From Acidithiobacillus sp. AMEEHan (GTDB lineage Bacteria; Pseudomonadota; Gammaproteobacteria; Acidithiobacillales; Acidithiobacillaceae), in contig NZ_CP118747.1 of the NCBI RefSeq assembly GCF_030996345.1, forward strand, positions 2,106,001 to 2,170,000: 64,000 bases of DNA, in the 5' to 3' direction. Position numbers and translations under genes: made by a program. The notes under the pieces were generated by a model. That model was not told the origin of the DNA, searched no databases, and worked only from the letters and a program-made list of their open reading frames with translations. Every line of letters starts with the position of its first letter. The first letter of the stretch is position 1. Of the stretch, positions 42,870-51,859 are shown one piece after another.

Positions 42870-44339
42870 ATGGATAGGAAGTACCTTTGGCCCTTGCCAT
42901 TTTTGTTACCCATACTATTGAGCGCTTGCGCCCCCGGACCCAAACTTCCCATACCCAAGATGCATGGGCCGGCGCACTATCTTGCGGATCACGAGGCTTG
43001 GGCTGGCAGCAGTCAGAAGCTGCGGTTGCAAGATAGTGCGCCGCTCGAAGACTGGTGGCGTCTTTTCGGCTCGCACGCCCTGAATCAGGACGTACACACG
43101 GCGTTGCGCGCCAACCCCGATATCCACCAGGCACAATTGGCATTGCTGCGCGCGCATCAGATCGAAAAGGTCGCTGCCGCAGGATTGGCTCCGCAGATCA
43201 TCGGAAACGGTCAGTTGGCGCGCAGTCGTGCGCTGCGCACCGGGGCCAACGGCGGGACCAGTTATCGCATTCCGGGCAATCTATACTCCCTGCTGCTGGG
43301 TTCCGTGGAAGTCAGTTATAGCCCAGATCTCTTCGGCAAGGCGACTGATCGTCTGCAGGATGCACAGGCTCAACGTAAAATCTCTCAGGCACAACTCAGC
43401 GCCACGCAGCAGGTCGTGGCCGCTGCCGTGGCGAAAGCGTTGATCAGCGCGGCGGCGGCGCAAGACCAGTGGCGCTCTGCGCGGCAAATCGCTGCGGCCG
43501 ATGCGCGCCTGCTACACCTGATCCAGCAGGAATACCAGCTCGGAGCCAGCAACTTGCAGGTCTTACGCCAGCAGGAGGCCTTGACCGCCTCGGCCAAGGC
43601 GGCCGTTATCCCCCTGCGCGTGGAAATGTCCCGACAACAGCATGCTCTGGCGACGTTATTGGGCCGCTATCCTGCACAAGGCGCGCCCTTCCCTTCTCTC
43701 CACGAGTTTCACTTACCCAAAAACATTCCTGCCGTGGTGCCCTCACGGCTGCTGATGCAACGACCGGATATCGTCGCCGCCCGAGCAGCGGTAGAAGCAG
43801 CGGCGGCCGAAGCGCATCTTGCAGCTGCCGATCGCTACCCGCAGATCGACATCAGTGCCGATCTGGGAAAGGCAGCTCAGTCTGGGACGCTGTTTTTCAG
43901 TCCTGTCTCGACCTTGTGGGGACTGGCGGGCAGTATCGTGGCACCGATCTATGAAGGTGGGGCCCTGCGGGCGCAGGAAAAAGCCGCGGTAGACTCCTAC
44001 CGGATTGCCGTATCGCACTATCACCAGGTCGTACTCAGGGCGTTTCGCCAGGTTGCCGACGCATTGCGCGCCTTGCAGGGGGCTGATCAGAGCTACACGC
44101 AGCGCCGGTTGGCTGCCCAGGCTGCAGAGCAAGCGCTCCATCTGGCGCAAACACGTTACCGAGATGGGGTAAGCAATTACGCTACGGTTCTCGACGCAGA
44201 AATCGCCAACGAAAAGGACCAACAGGCCAATTTACAGGCGGAAAGTGAACGATATCTGGATACCGTCGCATTGTTTCTGGCCATGGGCGAGGGTCCTTCG
44301 ACCTCGTCAAAAGATCACTCACAGGAAAGCCACCCATGA
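42870..44339 (+). CDS. Outer membrane efflux lipoprotein, NodT/OprM family
   Basis: A 489-residue TolC-like outer membrane factor. The signal peptide ends in the lipobox LLSAC, so it is a lipoprotein. Two repeated outer membrane efflux domains follow, with the family segments PLEDWWRLFGSHAL and PDIVAARAAVEAAAAEAHLA. It forms the outer membrane channel for the RND pump encoded downstream. The stop overlaps the adaptor start by ATGA. Confidence 0.92.
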   Translation: MDRKYLWPLPFLLPILLSACAPGPKLPIPKMHGPAHYLADHEAWAGSSQKLRLQDSAPLEDWWRLFGSHALNQDVHTALRANPDIHQAQLALLRAHQIEKVAAAGLAPQIIGNGQLARSRALRTGANGGTSYRIPGNLYSLLLGSVEVSYSPDLFGKATDRLQDAQAQRKISQAQLSATQQVVAAAVAKALISAAAAQDQWRSARQIAAADARLLHLIQQEYQLGASNLQVLRQQEALTASAKAAVIPLRVEMSRQQHALATLLGRYPAQGAPFPSLHEFHLPKNIPAVVPSRLLMQRPDIVAARAAVEAAAAEAHLAAADRYPQIDISADLGKAAQSGTLFFSPVSTLWGLAGSIVAPIYEGGALRAQEKAAVDSYRIAVSHYHQVVLRAFRQVADALRALQGADQSYTQRRLAAQAAEQALHLAQTRYRDGVSNYATVLDAEIANEKDQQANLQAESERYLDTVALFLAMGEGPSTSSKDHSQESHP

Positions 44340-45418
44340 AAAAATCCATTCCGATCGTTGCTTCCGGGATTCTCCTTCTTTTTGGTGCGGTCTTCGCCCT
44401 GCATGGGTGGCGGGAGGAACAATTGGCGCAGGCGCGTAAAGAGAATGCCCATCCCCTGGTCACGGTTTCCGCTGCCAAGGCAGCCTGGGCCACGATTACA
44501 CCGCAAAGTACTGCGGTCGGTCAGATCCGCGCGCAACAAGGGGCGGCACTGAGCCTGCAAACGGCCGGGGTCATTCGTAGCTTGCAGTTTCATTCTGGCG
44601 AAACGGTGCAGCAGGGACAGGTCTTGCTGCGCCTCGATCCCGGATCCTTGCCGGGAGCGTTACGGGAGGCGCAGGCACAGGCCAAGTTGGCGACCATCAA
44701 TGCCCAGCGTGCGGCGCGAGTCTATGCCATACACGGGATTTCGACGGCTGAGCTGGACAGGGCAAAGTACGGTGCGGAGGTGGCGAATGCCAAGGTCCAG
44801 TCCTTGCAGGAGGCGCTCGGCAATACCGTACTGCGGGCGCCGTTTTCGGGGGTACTGGGGCTGCGCCAGGTGGAAGTCGGGGAGTATTTGCCGGCGGGAA
44901 AAACCGCGGTTCGCCTGGAATCTCCGCAAAATCTACAGGTCGACTTTGCCGTTCCCCAGAATCTCGCTCCGTTCATTCAGCCAGGGGAGAAATTGCGCCT
45001 GCAATCCCGTCAGGGGGAAAAGGGTCAGCAATTCGTCGCGCAAGTCATTGCTGTCGATAACCATGTGGATCGCGCAAACCGAGCTCTGACGGTACGCGCG
45101 CAGATTCGTAGGTCCGGTTTTTTGCGACCGGGCATGTTCGTTCTGGTGAACCTGCCGACTACATCGCCACAGAGGCGACTGACGATTCCCCAGGTGGCCG
45201 TCGCCTATCACAGTTATGGGGACTTCGTGTACCTCCTCAAGCGTCAGGGACAGGACTGGATTGCCGAGGCGACTCCCGTACAGCTGGGTGCGGTGGAAGG
45301 GCAGAAGGTGGTCGTGCGCAAAGGCCTGCAGGCGGGCGATCAGGTAGTCACCGCGGGCCAGGTCAAACTGCACAACGGTGATCAGGTCCGCATCAACAAC
45401 GCCGTTTCTCTTCACTAA
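44336..45418 (+). CDS. RND efflux periplasmic adaptor (membrane fusion protein)
   Basis: A 360-residue HlyD/AcrA-type adaptor with an N-terminal membrane anchor (IPIVASGILLLFGAVFALHG). The lipoyl half (VIRSLQFHSGETVQQGQVLL), helical hairpin, second lipoyl half (LRAPFSGVLGLRQVEVGEYL) and beta-barrel (RSGFLRPGMFVLVNLP) appear in order. The hairpin is short, as in adaptors of the MexH/TriA-like branch. It bridges the inner and outer membrane components of the pump. Middle gene of a three-gene operon. Confidence 0.92.
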   Translation: MKKSIPIVASGILLLFGAVFALHGWREEQLAQARKENAHPLVTVSAAKAAWATITPQSTAVGQIRAQQGAALSLQTAGVIRSLQFHSGETVQQGQVLLRLDPGSLPGALREAQAQAKLATINAQRAARVYAIHGISTAELDRAKYGAEVANAKVQSLQEALGNTVLRAPFSGVLGLRQVEVGEYLPAGKTAVRLESPQNLQVDFAVPQNLAPFIQPGEKLRLQSRQGEKGQQFVAQVIAVDNHVDRANRALTVRAQIRRSGFLRPGMFVLVNLPTTSPQRRLTIPQVAVAYHSYGDFVYLLKRQGQDWIAEATPVQLGAVEGQKVVVRKGLQAGDQVVTAGQVKLHNGDQVRINNAVSLH

Positions 45419-45433
45419 GCCGCCGGGTGCCCC

Positions 45434-48400
45434 ATGCGATTTCTGTCCGCCTTCATTCACCGCCCCGTTCTTGCCGTTACCCTGATGGCAGCCCTGTTTC
45501 TGCTCGGGCTACGCTCGTTGGGAATGTTGCCGATAACCGAGTTCCCACCTACCAAAAGTGGTCTGATCACGATCACCACCCATTACTTTGGTGCGACTCC
45601 CAAAACCGTGAATGCCTTCATCACCGCGCCATTGGAGAAGGCAGTCGCCCAGGTACCAGGCATCAACTACATGACTGCGGTCAGTGAAAATGGAATCTCT
45701 ATCATCACCTTGTATATGCAGATGGGGGTCAACCCCAACGCCGCCCTGTCGCAAGCACAGATCAAGGTCAACAGCGTCTTGAATCAATTGCCCAAGGGTG
45801 TCATGCAACCCGTGGTAGTGGAGATGCCGGGCTCCGGCGCCTATTTGATGTATCTTACGTTTTCGGGACAGGGGCTGAATCAGCAACAGATTACGGATTA
45901 TCTGACCCGCGTGGTGCAGCCGGCTATCCAGTCGGTCCCTGGAGTGGGGGTTACCTCCATTCTGCCGCCGGGTACGGGGCCAAACGGCAATACCTTCGCC
46001 ATGCGAATCTGGCTGAATCCACAGAAAATGGCCGTCCTGAGCGTTACCGCGGCCGAGGTACGCGCGGCTCTCAAGGCGAATGACTTCGTCAGTGCCGCCG
46101 GACGGCTGCGCGATACCAATACTGCGATCTCGATCACCGCCAACACCGCCTTGCATAGCCCGACGCAGTTTCGCGAATTGGTAGTCAAGACGGTGCATGG
46201 AGTGCCGATCACCCTGGGTCAGATCGCGACGGTTTCGTTGGGCGCGCAGACCTATGACTCCTCGGTGTTGGTGAACGGCCAGCCTGCCGTGAACCTAGGC
46301 GTCATGCAGGCACCAGGAAGCAACGCCCTGCAAATGGCGACCGGCGTGAAGAAGACCTTATCCCAACTGGCCAAGGCAATGCCGGCAGGGATGCAGGCCA
46401 AGGTACTCTACAATGGGGCGCAATTCGTCCGGAGTTCCATCCAGGAAGTGTTGACCGACATTGGTCTGGCACTGTTGATCGTCATCGTCGTGGTGTACCT
46501 GTTCCTGGGTTCCTGGCGCGCCCTAGTAGTTCCGGCTCTGGCCATCCCGCTCGCCCTGATCAGCGCCATGACCCTGCTGCACGCGCTTGGCTTCACCCTC
46601 AATCTGCTCACCTTGCTGGCGATGGTACTCGCCATTGGACTGGTAGTGGACGATGCCATCATCATCGTCGAAAACGTGCACCGCCATCTGGAACACGGGA
46701 TGACCCCGATCCATGCTGCCCTGCAGAGCGTGCGGGAGCTCAGCAGTCCCATCCTGGTCATGGCGAGTACCATCGTTGCGGTGTTTTTTCCCATGGTGCT
46801 CCTGGGCGGCCTGGTGGGCCAGCTCTTCAGCGAGTTTGCTCTCACCATCGTCGCCACCGTTCTCATGTCGATGATCATCGCCCTCGTTCTGGCACCGATG
46901 CTGGCCTCCCGAATTTTGCGTGGGGGACAGCCGGGCCGGTTGGCGGCCCTCGTCGAGCGCGTCTTCGATCGCCTGCGCGCGGCCTATGGCAGAGGATTGG
47001 CACGCAGCTTCTCCTATCGCCCTGCGGTGCTCACGGGGGCCGGTTTGTTGGTCGTGGGAGTCGTGGGGCTCTTCTGGCTGAGTCCACAGGAGCTGGCGCC
47101 GCCAGCCAATCAAGGAATTGTCTATGTGAGTGGGCTCGCCCAACCGACAGCAACTCTGGAGTACATGGACAAGTACGACCGCTACCTAACCAAGTCGGTC
47201 TTTGACCAGATTCCGCAACGAAGCGATAGTTTTGTGGTGAACGGGGTCGGTATTGGCGGCTTCCTGCTCAATAACGAAATGATGTCGGGACTGGTCCTGA
47301 GGCCGGAACGTAACAAGACCACGCAGGAGGTCCGTAGCCGCGTACAAGAGCTCTCGGCGCAAGTACCGGGAATGCAACTGGCAGCCTTCGGACTGCCACC
47401 TCTCCCCGGCTCGGCGGTGGGTCTGCCCGTGCAGTTTGTGGTCAGCAGTACCTCGGGCGATTACCGGGAGCTCGACGAGGTCGGTGATGCGCTCGTGAAA
47501 AAGGCGCGCGCTAGCGGACTCTTCAGTTTTGTGGCCAGCAATCTCGAATACAACGACGTCGTATTGAAGATCCAGATTCACAAGCAGATGCTCGCCAATT
47601 TCGGGTTGACCCTGGCCGATGTAGGAAAAAGTCTGGCAACCCTGCTGGGTGGCAATTACGTAAATTACTTCAGCATGGATGGGCTCAGCTATCGCGTGGT
47701 TCCACAGGTTCCGGTGGCGTTGCGCGCCAATCCAAATCTGTTACAGAACTATCAGATCCAGACCCCTTCAGGTGCAGATGTGCCGCTGTCCACGTTCGTC
47801 ACGCTAACGCAGCAAGTCGTTCCCACCTATCTGCCGCAATTCCAGAACCTCCCAGCAGTGACGATCGAGGCCAGCCCGGCGCCGGGGGTGTCTCTGGCGC
47901 AGGCGCTCGATTTTTTGCATCGACAAGCCGAGAGCCGGATGTCGAGCAGCGATCAGATCCATTACGCTGGCGTATCCCGGCAATACGAGAAGCAGGGCAG
48001 CTCTCTCGCGATCACCTTTGCCTTTGCTTTGATCTTTGTATTGCTCTTGCTCGCGGCCCAGTTCAATGGATTCCGTGATTCCCTAGTCGTTCTTGCCGGC
48101 GTGCCGCTTGCTGCCTTCGGCGCACTGTTTCCAGTTGCCCTGGGGCTGTCGAGCATCAACATTTATTCCGAAGTTGGAATGGTCATGCTGATTGGTCTGA
48201 CCGCGAAACAAGGGATTCTCATTGTGCAATTCGCGCGACAGTTACAGACCGAACGGGGATGGGACCGGGCGTTGGCGGTACGCGAAGCGGCAGCGCTGCG
48301 CCTGCGGCCCATTCTCATGACGGTGGCTGCAATGATTGCGGGCGCGGTGCCCCTCCTCTTCGCTACGGGAGGCAACGCGGAGGCAAGGTTTTCCATGGGC

Positions 48401-48565
48401 CTGGTGATCATTGCCGGGCTCAGTTTTGGGTCCCTCATTTCCCTTTTTGTCATCCCTGCAATCTATAGCCTCTGGGGCGCTGAACTCAAGACGGCAGCGC
48501 AGAACAGAGAGAATGGGGCTGTGCTACAAAAAAAGAAAGATCCGAGTTCCATTATGCATCATTGA
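45434..48565 (+). CDS. RND multidrug efflux permease, HAE-1-like
   Basis: A 1043-residue inner membrane pump of normal RND length. It starts with TM1 (PVLAVTLMAALFLLGLRSLG). The proton-relay aspartate pair in TM4 is visible in LAIGLVVDDAIIIVENVHRH. Two large periplasmic loops and a second TM bundle (LAITFAFALIFVLLLLAAQF) complete the fold. It would export drugs, organic compounds or toxic intermediates; the substrate cannot be read from sequence. Controlled presumably by the divergent two-component system. Confidence 0.93.
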   Translation: MRFLSAFIHRPVLAVTLMAALFLLGLRSLGMLPITEFPPTKSGLITITTHYFGATPKTVNAFITAPLEKAVAQVPGINYMTAVSENGISIITLYMQMGVNPNAALSQAQIKVNSVLNQLPKGVMQPVVVEMPGSGAYLMYLTFSGQGLNQQQITDYLTRVVQPAIQSVPGVGVTSILPPGTGPNGNTFAMRIWLNPQKMAVLSVTAAEVRAALKANDFVSAAGRLRDTNTAISITANTALHSPTQFRELVVKTVHGVPITLGQIATVSLGAQTYDSSVLVNGQPAVNLGVMQAPGSNALQMATGVKKTLSQLAKAMPAGMQAKVLYNGAQFVRSSIQEVLTDIGLALLIVIVVVYLFLGSWRALVVPALAIPLALISAMTLLHALGFTLNLLTLLAMVLAIGLVVDDAIIIVENVHRHLEHGMTPIHAALQSVRELSSPILVMASTIVAVFFPMVLLGGLVGQLFSEFALTIVATVLMSMIIALVLAPMLASRILRGGQPGRLAALVERVFDRLRAAYGRGLARSFSYRPAVLTGAGLLVVGVVGLFWLSPQELAPPANQGIVYVSGLAQPTATLEYMDKYDRYLTKSVFDQIPQRSDSFVVNGVGIGGFLLNNEMMSGLVLRPERNKTTQEVRSRVQELSAQVPGMQLAAFGLPPLPGSAVGLPVQFVVSSTSGDYRELDEVGDALVKKARASGLFSFVASNLEYNDVVLKIQIHKQMLANFGLTLADVGKSLATLLGGNYVNYFSMDGLSYRVVPQVPVALRANPNLLQNYQIQTPSGADVPLSTFVTLTQQVVPTYLPQFQNLPAVTIEASPAPGVSLAQALDFLHRQAESRMSSSDQIHYAGVSRQYEKQGSSLAITFAFALIFVLLLLAAQFNGFRDSLVVLAGVPLAAFGALFPVALGLSSINIYSEVGMVMLIGLTAKQGILIVQFARQLQTERGWDRALAVREAAALRLRPILMTVAAMIAGAVPLLFATGGNAEARFSMGLVIIAGLSFGSLISLFVIPAIYSLWGAELKTAAQNRENGAVLQKKKDPSSIMHH

Positions 48566-48830
48566 CGTTGGGACCAGGGTAAGATGGTAAGGGGTGGCGT
48601 TCACGAAAATGTGTATCTCTTACCTTCTCTCTGCATGTATTTGCCAGAATCGAAGTGCTAGCGATAGACATGCATTGCGTGCAATTGCGCTGTACGCAAG
48701 GAAGTGAAAAAACTCTCACACTATGGCTGCGAGCCACTCGTGTTACCGAGCAATACGGGTGGCTGGAGTCCACAATATTATTTTTTGGAGATATGCTGGT
48801 TATTCAGAATCCTTACCATATGATATTATT

Positions 48831-50134
48831 GGTTCTTCGATGTTTCATGTGGGTAGCCTGAGATCCAGTTTACCGAGGATCAGGTAGGCCATGTTGATAA
48901 AGTTCTTGTGGGTACGGTAGCCACGGGCTTTTGCCTTGGCGGACTGGAGGAGGCTATTGAAGCCTTCCAGAATCCCGTTGGTGATCTGGCTCTCGAACCA
49001 GCGGAGCACACCATCCCAGTGATTCATGACGGTGTAGGCGACCTTGACCATTGGCGGTAATCCGCTGTCCTTGACGTTTTCCACCCAGGCCTTGAGCAGG
49101 GTGGCGCCCTGGTGGCGATTCTGGACGGTGAAGATTTCTTGGAAGGTCAGGCGAAGCTGATAAGCCTGTGCTGTCTTGAGGTTCTGGTTCTTGAGGATCT
49201 CCCGGAGCCTGGCGCTTTGCTTGGCGGAGAGCTTTCCCGGGTTCTTGAGCCAAAGCCAGCGGCTCTTTTTCAGGTCTGGTTGGGAGAGGGCTTCCCCCTT
49301 GCGTACGGCATCTACGGCCTCATTGACGAGCTTCATGAGGTGAAAGCGATCGAAGGTGACCTGGGCGTTGGGCAGGTGTTCTGCGGCCCCTTTTTGGAAG
49401 GCTGGCGAGAGGTCCATGCTGACCTCCGTAATGGCCTCGGCGCTGCCGCCATGGGCCTGCAGATCTTCGGCGAACTGCGCAAAAGTCTCGGCATCCTTGC
49501 CGGGTGTGGCAAACAGCAGGCGCTTCGCCACGAGGTCCACAAACAGGGTGATGTAATCATGGCCGCGCCGGCTGCTCGTCTCATCGATACCGACGGAATG
49601 GACCTCTGACATGTCCGCGGCCTCGCGGGCCTTGGCGACGTAATGATCGAGCACCCGCCAGAGTCGCTGGTCCGTCTCCCGCACTAGGCGGGAGACCGTC
49701 AACACGGGCATCTCCCGGACCATGGCCATGACTAGAGCCTCAAAGAGCAGCGTGAATCCCGAGCCTTCCCGCGCCCAAGGGACGGATACCAAATGCACGC
49801 CGTGTTCCGGGCAATGGACCCGTGGTACGCGGGCATGGAGATAAGCCGCATGCTGGAAGAAGTCGAGGTGACGCCAGACCTTCTCCTGGGTGTCATAGAC
49901 CGGGCAGTCCTGGCCGCAGACCGGACAGGGAAACTGACTACCCCTTGGGAAGTTCACATGCAGGTCCAGGCGCTTTTCCTCCACCGTGAACCGCACATCG
50001 TCCACCATCCACGGCGGAACCAACCCCAACGCCAGAGTGAACAGTTGATTACCTTGGTCCATCCTTATCCTCAGCTCGCTGCCCTTCCCATAAAGCAATC
50101 ATACCGCCTTACCCACTCAATGTGTCGAGGAGCC
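48831..50134 (-). mobile_element. ISL3-family insertion sequence (ISAfe1-like), complete
   Basis: A 1304-bp element with imperfect terminal repeats of about 25 bp. The left end begins GGTTCTTCGA, and the complement of the right end begins GGCTCCTCGA; both share GTGGGTA further in. It is flanked by the 8-bp direct repeat ATATTATT (48823-48830 and 50135-50142), as expected for ISL3. It carries one intact transposase gene. It inserted about 200 bp upstream of tetH, just outside the candidate TGTAACA operator cluster, separating it from whatever lay upstream. Confidence 0.93.
48845..50062 (-). CDS. tnp: ISL3-family transposase
   Basis: A 405-residue transposase. An N-terminal zinc-finger region (CPVCGQDCPVYD, then VHCPEHG) is followed by an HTH segment and the DDE core with SVGIDETSSRRGHDYITLF, EVSMDLSPAFQKG and QITNGILEGFNSLLQSAKAK (catalytic Glu). 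The ATG at 50062 behind GAGGATAAGG is preferred over the frame's first codon at 50098. Full length, so the element may be active. Confidence 0.93.
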   Translation of the reverse strand: MDQGNQLFTLALGLVPPWMVDDVRFTVEEKRLDLHVNFPRGSQFPCPVCGQDCPVYDTQEKVWRHLDFFQHAAYLHARVPRVHCPEHGVHLVSVPWAREGSGFTLLFEALVMAMVREMPVLTVSRLVRETDQRLWRVLDHYVAKAREAADMSEVHSVGIDETSSRRGHDYITLFVDLVAKRLLFATPGKDAETFAQFAEDLQAHGGSAEAITEVSMDLSPAFQKGAAEHLPNAQVTFDRFHLMKLVNEAVDAVRKGEALSQPDLKKSRWLWLKNPGKLSAKQSARLREILKNQNLKTAQAYQLRLTFQEIFTVQNRHQGATLLKAWVENVKDSGLPPMVKVAYTVMNHWDGVLRWFESQITNGILEGFNSLLQSAKAKARGYRTHKNFINMAYLILGKLDLRLPT

Positions 50135-50160
50135 ATATTATTGGATAAAATTTTCACACC

Positions 50161-50194
50161 GTAACAAGATGTAACAGAGATACACGTTGTTACA
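50161..50194. promoter_or_regulatory. TGTAACA/TGTTACA cluster in the tetH promoter region
   Basis: GTAACA (50161-50166), TGTAACA (50170-50176) and TTGTTACA (50187-50194) form an inverted repeat with an 11-nt spacer plus an extra half site. They lie 140-175 bp before the tetH start and 19 bp inside the right edge of the ISL3 insertion site. The same octamer is found beside the response regulator gene at about 42.8 kb. Likely operator for an OmpR-type activator (inference). Confidence 0.55.
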
Positions 50195-50335
50195 AAAAAT
50201 AGGTTGATGGATATTTTTGTGGTATCTACCATTACATCAGCTTTTATGATTATTTAGATTACATTACTATATTACCATAGTCTAATTAATCAATTGAAGG
50301 CTCATGTGAAAAATTCATCATGATAGGAGTTGACC

Positions 50336-51829
50336 ATGAATGCAAAACAAATCTATGTAGCCGTCGCGATAGCAGCCTGGACACCTATGGCCGCGTTTGC
50401 CGCAAATGTACCTCTCGATCCGATACATAATTCGCTGGATCCGCAAAGCCCGTTTGCGACGCTGTATTTGCCTCAAAATGCGCCCATCGCTGCGGATAGA
50501 GTGGGGCCAGAATCATGGACTCATGCCTATGGAAATCCGCAACATAATGCCGCATTCTCGGTGCGAGCAAATGCGCCGCAGTGGATTCGTCAGGGAGTGC
50601 GCTGGAACTTTCCAGAGGCGCGTGCCTGGCCATTGAACGACGATCATCCCTACGGGGAAAAAGTGGACGGATTAAAAGAAGCCCTGCCAGTGCAGACGCA
50701 GTTTTATGGCAACGCATTGGGGGTTTCCGTAGTGCGTGGTGTTGTGTATGCCGAAAGCGATGATATGTTCGCCTATGCCATCAACGCAAAGACCGGAAAA
50801 TTGATTTGGCGATCCAGCCCGGTGGCTAATACGCTCATGGGAAATCCATTGGTAGTTGGTAACCATGTCTATCTCTCGGCAGGCAGTGTTTCTTTCAATT
50901 TTGCGAACGTCATGGAATATAAAAAGGATCCAGAAAAAGCCGGTCGTGGAAAGGACATCAGCTACAACGGGGTATTCTGCCTGAACAGAAAGACGGGCAA
51001 GCTGGAATGGAGTTTTAAGACTGCGGGAGACGCGATGCCGACACCAGCGTACGCAGATCACTCCCTTTTCATCAGTACCGGCGATGGGAATATATACCGA
51101 ATCTCCTCAACCGATGGCAAACCGGAATGGAAAACCCATGTCGGCGGCATTGCCAACATGTCCAGTCCAGTAGTCATGGGTGGGCGGGTATATGTCTCCA
51201 TGTCCGTGATTCCCGGCCTGTATAGTCTGGATATTCATTCTGGAAAGGTGATCTGGAAAGGTGAAATCCCGGGTGCGGTGAATACCGGGATGGGGGATGT
51301 CTCTCCCGCAGCCGCAGATGGCATTGTGGTAATGGATACTGTCGCAAACGCAAAAATCGTCGACGGAAAGCCAACCATGGAAACCATAGTGCGGGCCTTT
51401 AATGGTAAGACGGGACAGGTATTGTGGACTGATAATCTGGGGCGCGGTCCAAAGATTCCTGCATTCAAAGGCGGTGTGCCGATGATTCACGATAATATGG
51501 TCTACGTCGGCAGTCCTGTAACGTCTGATTACACCGCAATTGACCTTCACACTGGCCAGGTCAAATGGACATGGAAAGTACCGAACCCAGGTCCTGCGGG
51601 TGCGGGGCGTGGAGCACCCACCTATTATCAGGGAACGCTCTATATCTCCACTGGGCCGGATATCTACGCGGTGAACCCCAAGAACGGTCACCTCATCCAC
51701 AGTTACCACGTAGGAGGACGTTTCGGCATCGTGAACCCCACTATCGTCGGCGGCACCATGTACCTGGGCAACTCGTGGGACTGGGTAAATGCGGTACCAG
51801 TGAAGGATGTGAACCCGCAGTTCAGCTAA
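50336..51829 (+). CDS. tetH: Tetrathionate hydrolase, PQQ-type beta-propeller
   Basis: A 497-residue exported protein with a signal peptide (AVAIAAWTPMAAFA), followed by a PQQ-like beta-propeller with repeated blades (INAKTGKLIW, LNRKTGKLEW, FNGKTGQVLW, DLHTGQVKWTW). This is the known build of Acidithiobacillus tetrathionate hydrolase, which hydrolyses tetrathionate to thiosulfate, sulfur and sulfate in the acidic periplasm or cell surface. The start at 50336 has AGGAG at proper spacing. The doxDA gene follows 30 bp later, and the pair forms the S4 intermediate pathway unit: hydrolysis here, thiosulfate oxidation by the next protein. Confidence 0.93.
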   Translation: MNAKQIYVAVAIAAWTPMAAFAANVPLDPIHNSLDPQSPFATLYLPQNAPIAADRVGPESWTHAYGNPQHNAAFSVRANAPQWIRQGVRWNFPEARAWPLNDDHPYGEKVDGLKEALPVQTQFYGNALGVSVVRGVVYAESDDMFAYAINAKTGKLIWRSSPVANTLMGNPLVVGNHVYLSAGSVSFNFANVMEYKKDPEKAGRGKDISYNGVFCLNRKTGKLEWSFKTAGDAMPTPAYADHSLFISTGDGNIYRISSTDGKPEWKTHVGGIANMSSPVVMGGRVYVSMSVIPGLYSLDIHSGKVIWKGEIPGAVNTGMGDVSPAAADGIVVMDTVANAKIVDGKPTMETIVRAFNGKTGQVLWTDNLGRGPKIPAFKGGVPMIHDNMVYVGSPVTSDYTAIDLHTGQVKWTWKVPNPGPAGAGRGAPTYYQGTLYISTGPDIYAVNPKNGHLIHSYHVGGRFGIVNPTIVGGTMYLGNSWDWVNAVPVKDVNPQFS

Positions 51830-51859
51830 CAACCGATTAATTTCTACTTAGAGGCAAAT

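Noticed and set aside
48566-48822. A small gene (frame from 48655) between the RND permease and the ISL3 element
   Set aside because: The frame runs through the target duplication and into the IS, has no ribosome binding site, and matches nothing recognisable.
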